From an uncultured Bacilli bacterium (GTDB lineage Bacteria > Bacillota_I > Bacilli_A > RF39 > UBA660): 7,557 nucleotides of DNA. The notes under the pieces are model-generated. The model worked only from the letters and a program-made list of their open reading frames with translations. It had not been told where the DNA came from and did not search any database. Shown here one piece after another: positions 6,423-7,557 of the stretch; position 1 is the first letter of the stretch; each line of letters starts with the position of its first letter. A program made the translations under genes and the position numbers. Location: assembly GCA_947623855.1 (NCBI GenBank), contig CANQHW010000056.1, positions 1-7,557 on the forward strand, read 5' to 3'.

Positions 6423-7197
6423 CTCTTTCAATCACCTCTTTAGCTAAATTAGCATAAGCCTCCGTAGCTCTACTTTCTGGTTCATAATCACTTATAGGTT
6501 TCCCATGACTTGGAGCTTCCGCCAGTCTTACTAATCTAGGTATAATCGTATTAAATACTTTATTTTTAAAATACTTCCTAACCGTCTCAATAACCTCTAA
6601 CCCAATATTAGTCCTTCCATCTAACATCGTTAACAATACCCCTTCAATACTTAAACCAGGATTCATATTAGATTGTACCATAATAATCGAATTTAATAAT
6701 TGCGTAATCCCCTCTAAAGCAAAAAACTCACATTGTACCGGAATAATCACCGAATTACTAGCTACTAAAGCATTCATCGTTGATATCCCTAAAGATGGTT
6801 GACAATCTATTATAATATAATCATACTTATCTTTAACACTAACTAAAGCATTCTTAAGTTGCTCATTTTGTCTAAATCTTGCATCCTCTAACATATTCTT
6901 AACAAACTCAACATCAATACCTGCTAAATTAATCGTACTTGGTATTATAGATAAATTCTTAAACTTAGTCTTCACAATCGCATCACTAATATTAGCATTC
7001 CCCGTCATAACATCATAAATATCTATACTAATATCACTATTATTTAACCCTAATCCTGTAGAGGCATTACTTTGGGGATCTAAATCAATAAGTAAAGTCT
7101 TCTTCCCCTCTTTACCTAAAGCTGCTGCTAAATTAATACTCGAAGTCGTTTTCCCAACCCCACCTTTTTGATTAACAAGTGAAATAATCTTTGCCAT
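6412..7197 (-). CDS. parA: ParA/Soj-type chromosome partition ATPase
   Basis: This 261-residue ParA/MinD-superfamily ATPase dimerises on ATP, binds DNA non-specifically and works with ParB in origin segregation and, in Bacillus, regulation of replication initiation. The deviant Walker A is KGGVGKTT (11-18) with the signature Lys11 and Lys16. LLIDLDPQSN (35-44) contains Walker A' Asp40. The Walker B is YIIIDCQPSLG (126-136), with Asp130 and Gln132 where most relatives have Pro. LAEAPSHGKPI (226-236) and YANLAKEV near the end complete the family pattern. The length is typical for the chromosomal Soj class rather than large plasmid ParA proteins, and there is no N-terminal DNA-binding domain. 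The start is set by AAGGTGG 4-5 bases before the ATG. It is the first gene of the five-gene operon. Confidence 0.97.
   Translation of the reverse strand: MAKIISLVNQKGGVGKTTSSINLAAALGKEGKKTLLIDLDPQSNASTGLGLNNSDISIDIYDVMTGNANISDAIVKTKFKNLSIIPSTINLAGIDVEFVKNMLEDARFRQNEQLKNALVSVKDKYDYIIIDCQPSLGISTMNALVASNSVIIPVQCEFFALEGITQLLNSIIMVQSNMNPGLSIEGVLLTMLDGRTNIGLEVIETVRKYFKNKVFNTIIPRLVRLAEAPSHGKPISDYEPESRATEAYANLAKEVIERDGN
6433..6438 (-). promoter_or_regulatory. Ribosome binding site deciding the parB start
   Basis: GAGGTG reads on the minus strand inside the 3' end of parA. It lies one base from the in-frame TTG at 6431, which is too close for initiation, and 10 bases from the ATG at 6422. This is the reason for placing the parB start at 6422. 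The ParB N-terminus then begins METKRKALGKGL, close to the usual ParB N-terminal layout. Confidence 0.65.
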
Positions 7198-7233
7198 AAT
7201 ACCACCTTTTCTAAAAATATATCACCATACTTA

Positions 7234-7262
7234 ATTCTATCACAAACTAATAATTTTGTCTT
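7234..7262 (-). promoter_or_regulatory. Promoter of the parA-parB-mscS-DUF951-abgT operon
   Basis: On the minus strand AAGACA (7262-7257) and TAGAAT (7239-7234) are spaced by 17 bases, and the -10 is preceded by TGA as an extended -10. The predicted start near 7227 gives a leader of about 30 bases ending in the AAGGTGG ribosome binding site. It is the best match in the AT-rich stretch, although such composition makes chance -10 matches common. Confidence 0.65.
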
Positions 7263-7349
7263 TAAAAATTACTAATATTTTTCTACTTCTTTTTACTAAA
7301 TATTTTATTAATACCTTCTTACTTAAAACTTCCTCATATATTCTAAATT

Positions 7350-7368
7350 AAATCTTATAGAAAGATTT
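7350..7368. repeat. Short AT-rich inverted repeat
   Basis: AAATCTT (7350-7356) and AAGATTT (7362-7368) are perfect 7-base arms with a 5-base loop. On the plus strand they are followed by more T residues. The stem is weak because it contains a single G-C pair per arm, and in sequence this AT-rich a 7-base match could be chance. It could be a weak terminator or a protein site. Confidence 0.3.
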
Positions 7369-7405
7369 TTTAAATAATTACTACCTACTAAATATTAAAC
7401 CCCAT

Positions 7406-7439
7406 AAAAAAGTCTCCACCCGATGTTGGTGAAAACTTT
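7406..7439 (-). terminator. Probable bidirectional intrinsic terminator upstream of parA
   Basis: On the minus strand AAAGTTTTCACC (7439-7428) pairs with GGTGGAGACTTT (7420-7409) over 12 base pairs, including two G-T pairs, around the 7-base loop AACATCG. A run of six T residues (7411-7406) overlaps the stem end. On the plus strand the same hairpin is followed by CTTTTTG, so it could stop transcription from both sides. It probably ends an upstream minus-strand unit lying beyond the window edge and insulates parA. Confidence 0.8.
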
Positions 7440-7478
7440 CTTTTTGCTCCCCACTAAATGTTGGAGAACCCCAAAAAG
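7440..7478. repeat. Second hairpin abutting the terminator, with a related loop sequence
   Basis: On the minus strand CTTTTTG (7478-7472) pairs with CAAAAAG (7446-7440), and an inner CTCC (7466-7463) pairs with GGAG (7450-7447), with GGGTT bulged on one side. The loop begins AACAT like that of the adjacent terminator, and TTCTCCAACAT here differs by one base from TTCACCAACAT there. There is no T tract after it on the minus strand, so it is not itself a simple terminator. The two hairpins touch without a spacer. Confidence 0.65.
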
Positions 7479-7520
7479 AGCGGCTCTAGAATTTCTGTAG
7501 TGAAGTAAATTTTTGTCAAA

Positions 7521-7537
7521 CCTAGGTATTATCTAGG
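7521..7537. repeat. Inverted repeat CCTAG-N7-CTAGG at the right edge
   Basis: CCTAG (7521-7525) and CTAGG (7533-7537) form 5-base arms. The heptamer AGGTATT occurs at 7524-7530 and again at 7544-7550, 20 bases apart on the same face of the helix. A TTGACA hexamer reads on the minus strand immediately beside it (7519-7514). This arrangement is compatible with an operator, but no convincing -10 goes with the TTGACA and the neighbouring gene is outside the window. Confidence 0.4.
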
Positions 7538-7557
7538 AAAAACAGGTATTTTTAATG

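Larger units (their letters stand above)
7198..7405. other. AT-rich non-coding leader upstream of parA
   Basis: No credible open frame is present on either strand. By hand count, bases 7201-7400 contain about 37 G+C (roughly 18%), well below the coding regions. It contains the parA promoter and a short AT-rich inverted repeat. There is no cluster of DnaA boxes (TTATCCACA or close variants) and no parS-like palindrome, so nothing here marks it as an origin. Confidence 0.6.

Noticed and set aside
7423..7500. A 25-codon plus-strand open frame starting at ATG 7423
   Set aside because: It runs through both hairpins, has no Shine-Dalgarno sequence and starts inside the terminator loop. It is better explained as a chance frame in structured non-coding DNA.
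7491..7519. A minus-strand promoter starting from TTGACA at 7519-7514
   Set aside because: At 17-base spacing the -10 reads AGAAAT, with only three matches, and any transcript would run straight into the terminator at 7439-7406. A tiny RNA is possible but unsupported.
7198..7557. A replication origin next to parA
   Set aside because: Despite the AT-rich stretch and the partition genes, I see no DnaA-box cluster and no dnaA or dnaN gene in the window.
7540..7557. A partial gene at the right edge (plus-strand ATG at 7555, or the C-terminal end of a minus-strand gene)
   Set aside because: Only three plus-strand coding bases or at most nine minus-strand codons would be visible. That is too little to support a coding feature.

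Overview
The window is a very AT-rich, gene-dense stretch with every recognised gene on the minus strand. The genes have short untranslated gaps or overlaps and Shine-Dalgarno sequences of the GGAGG/AGGTGG type. TGA is used as a stop codon (for example at the end of the mscS-like gene), so the genetic code looks standard. A T-box leucine riboswitch, a Soj/Spo0J-type ParA-ParB pair and a DUF951 protein all point to a low-GC Bacillota lineage, most likely an uncultured gut Bacilli/Erysipelotrichia-like or RF39-like organism. That placement is inference from gene content and base composition only. ParA-ParB of this type usually lies near the chromosomal origin, but no dnaA gene, DnaA-box cluster or parS site is visible here.

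Reading in the direction of transcription (right to left), the right end (7198-7557) is non-coding. It holds about 120 bases of relatively GC-rich sequence with two abutting hairpins, the second a probable bidirectional terminator, and a short inverted repeat at the window edge. About 200 bases of very AT-rich leader follow, containing a good sigma-A promoter. That promoter drives a compact five-gene operon: parA (7197-6412), parB (6422-5550), an MscS-type mechanosensitive channel (5547-4726), a DUF951 small protein (4742-4554) and an AbgT-family transporter (4557-3019). Neighbouring genes overlap or lie 2 bases apart, so translation is probably coupled.

Two bases after the transporter stop begins a new promoter (TTGACA with an extended -10) for a pair of tandem paralogous genes of unknown function (2963-2469 and 2453-1935). 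The last codons of the second paralogue carry the -35 element of the next promoter. That promoter transcribes a T-box leader (about 1914-1725) with a leucine CTT specifier, a textbook antiterminator and a competing terminator. The leader controls a small unknown three-helix membrane protein (1711-1322) and, one base further on, leuS (1320-1, running off the left edge).

Functionally the window combines chromosome segregation (ParAB), envelope/osmotic and transport functions (MscS, AbgT), a leucine-starvation-controlled aminoacylation unit (T-box, membrane protein, LeuRS) and an unrecognised duplicated gene family. I found no defence system, mobile element, CRISPR array, tRNA or rRNA. The least explained parts are the tandem paralogues, the membrane protein under leucine T-box control, and the hairpin repeats upstream of parA.
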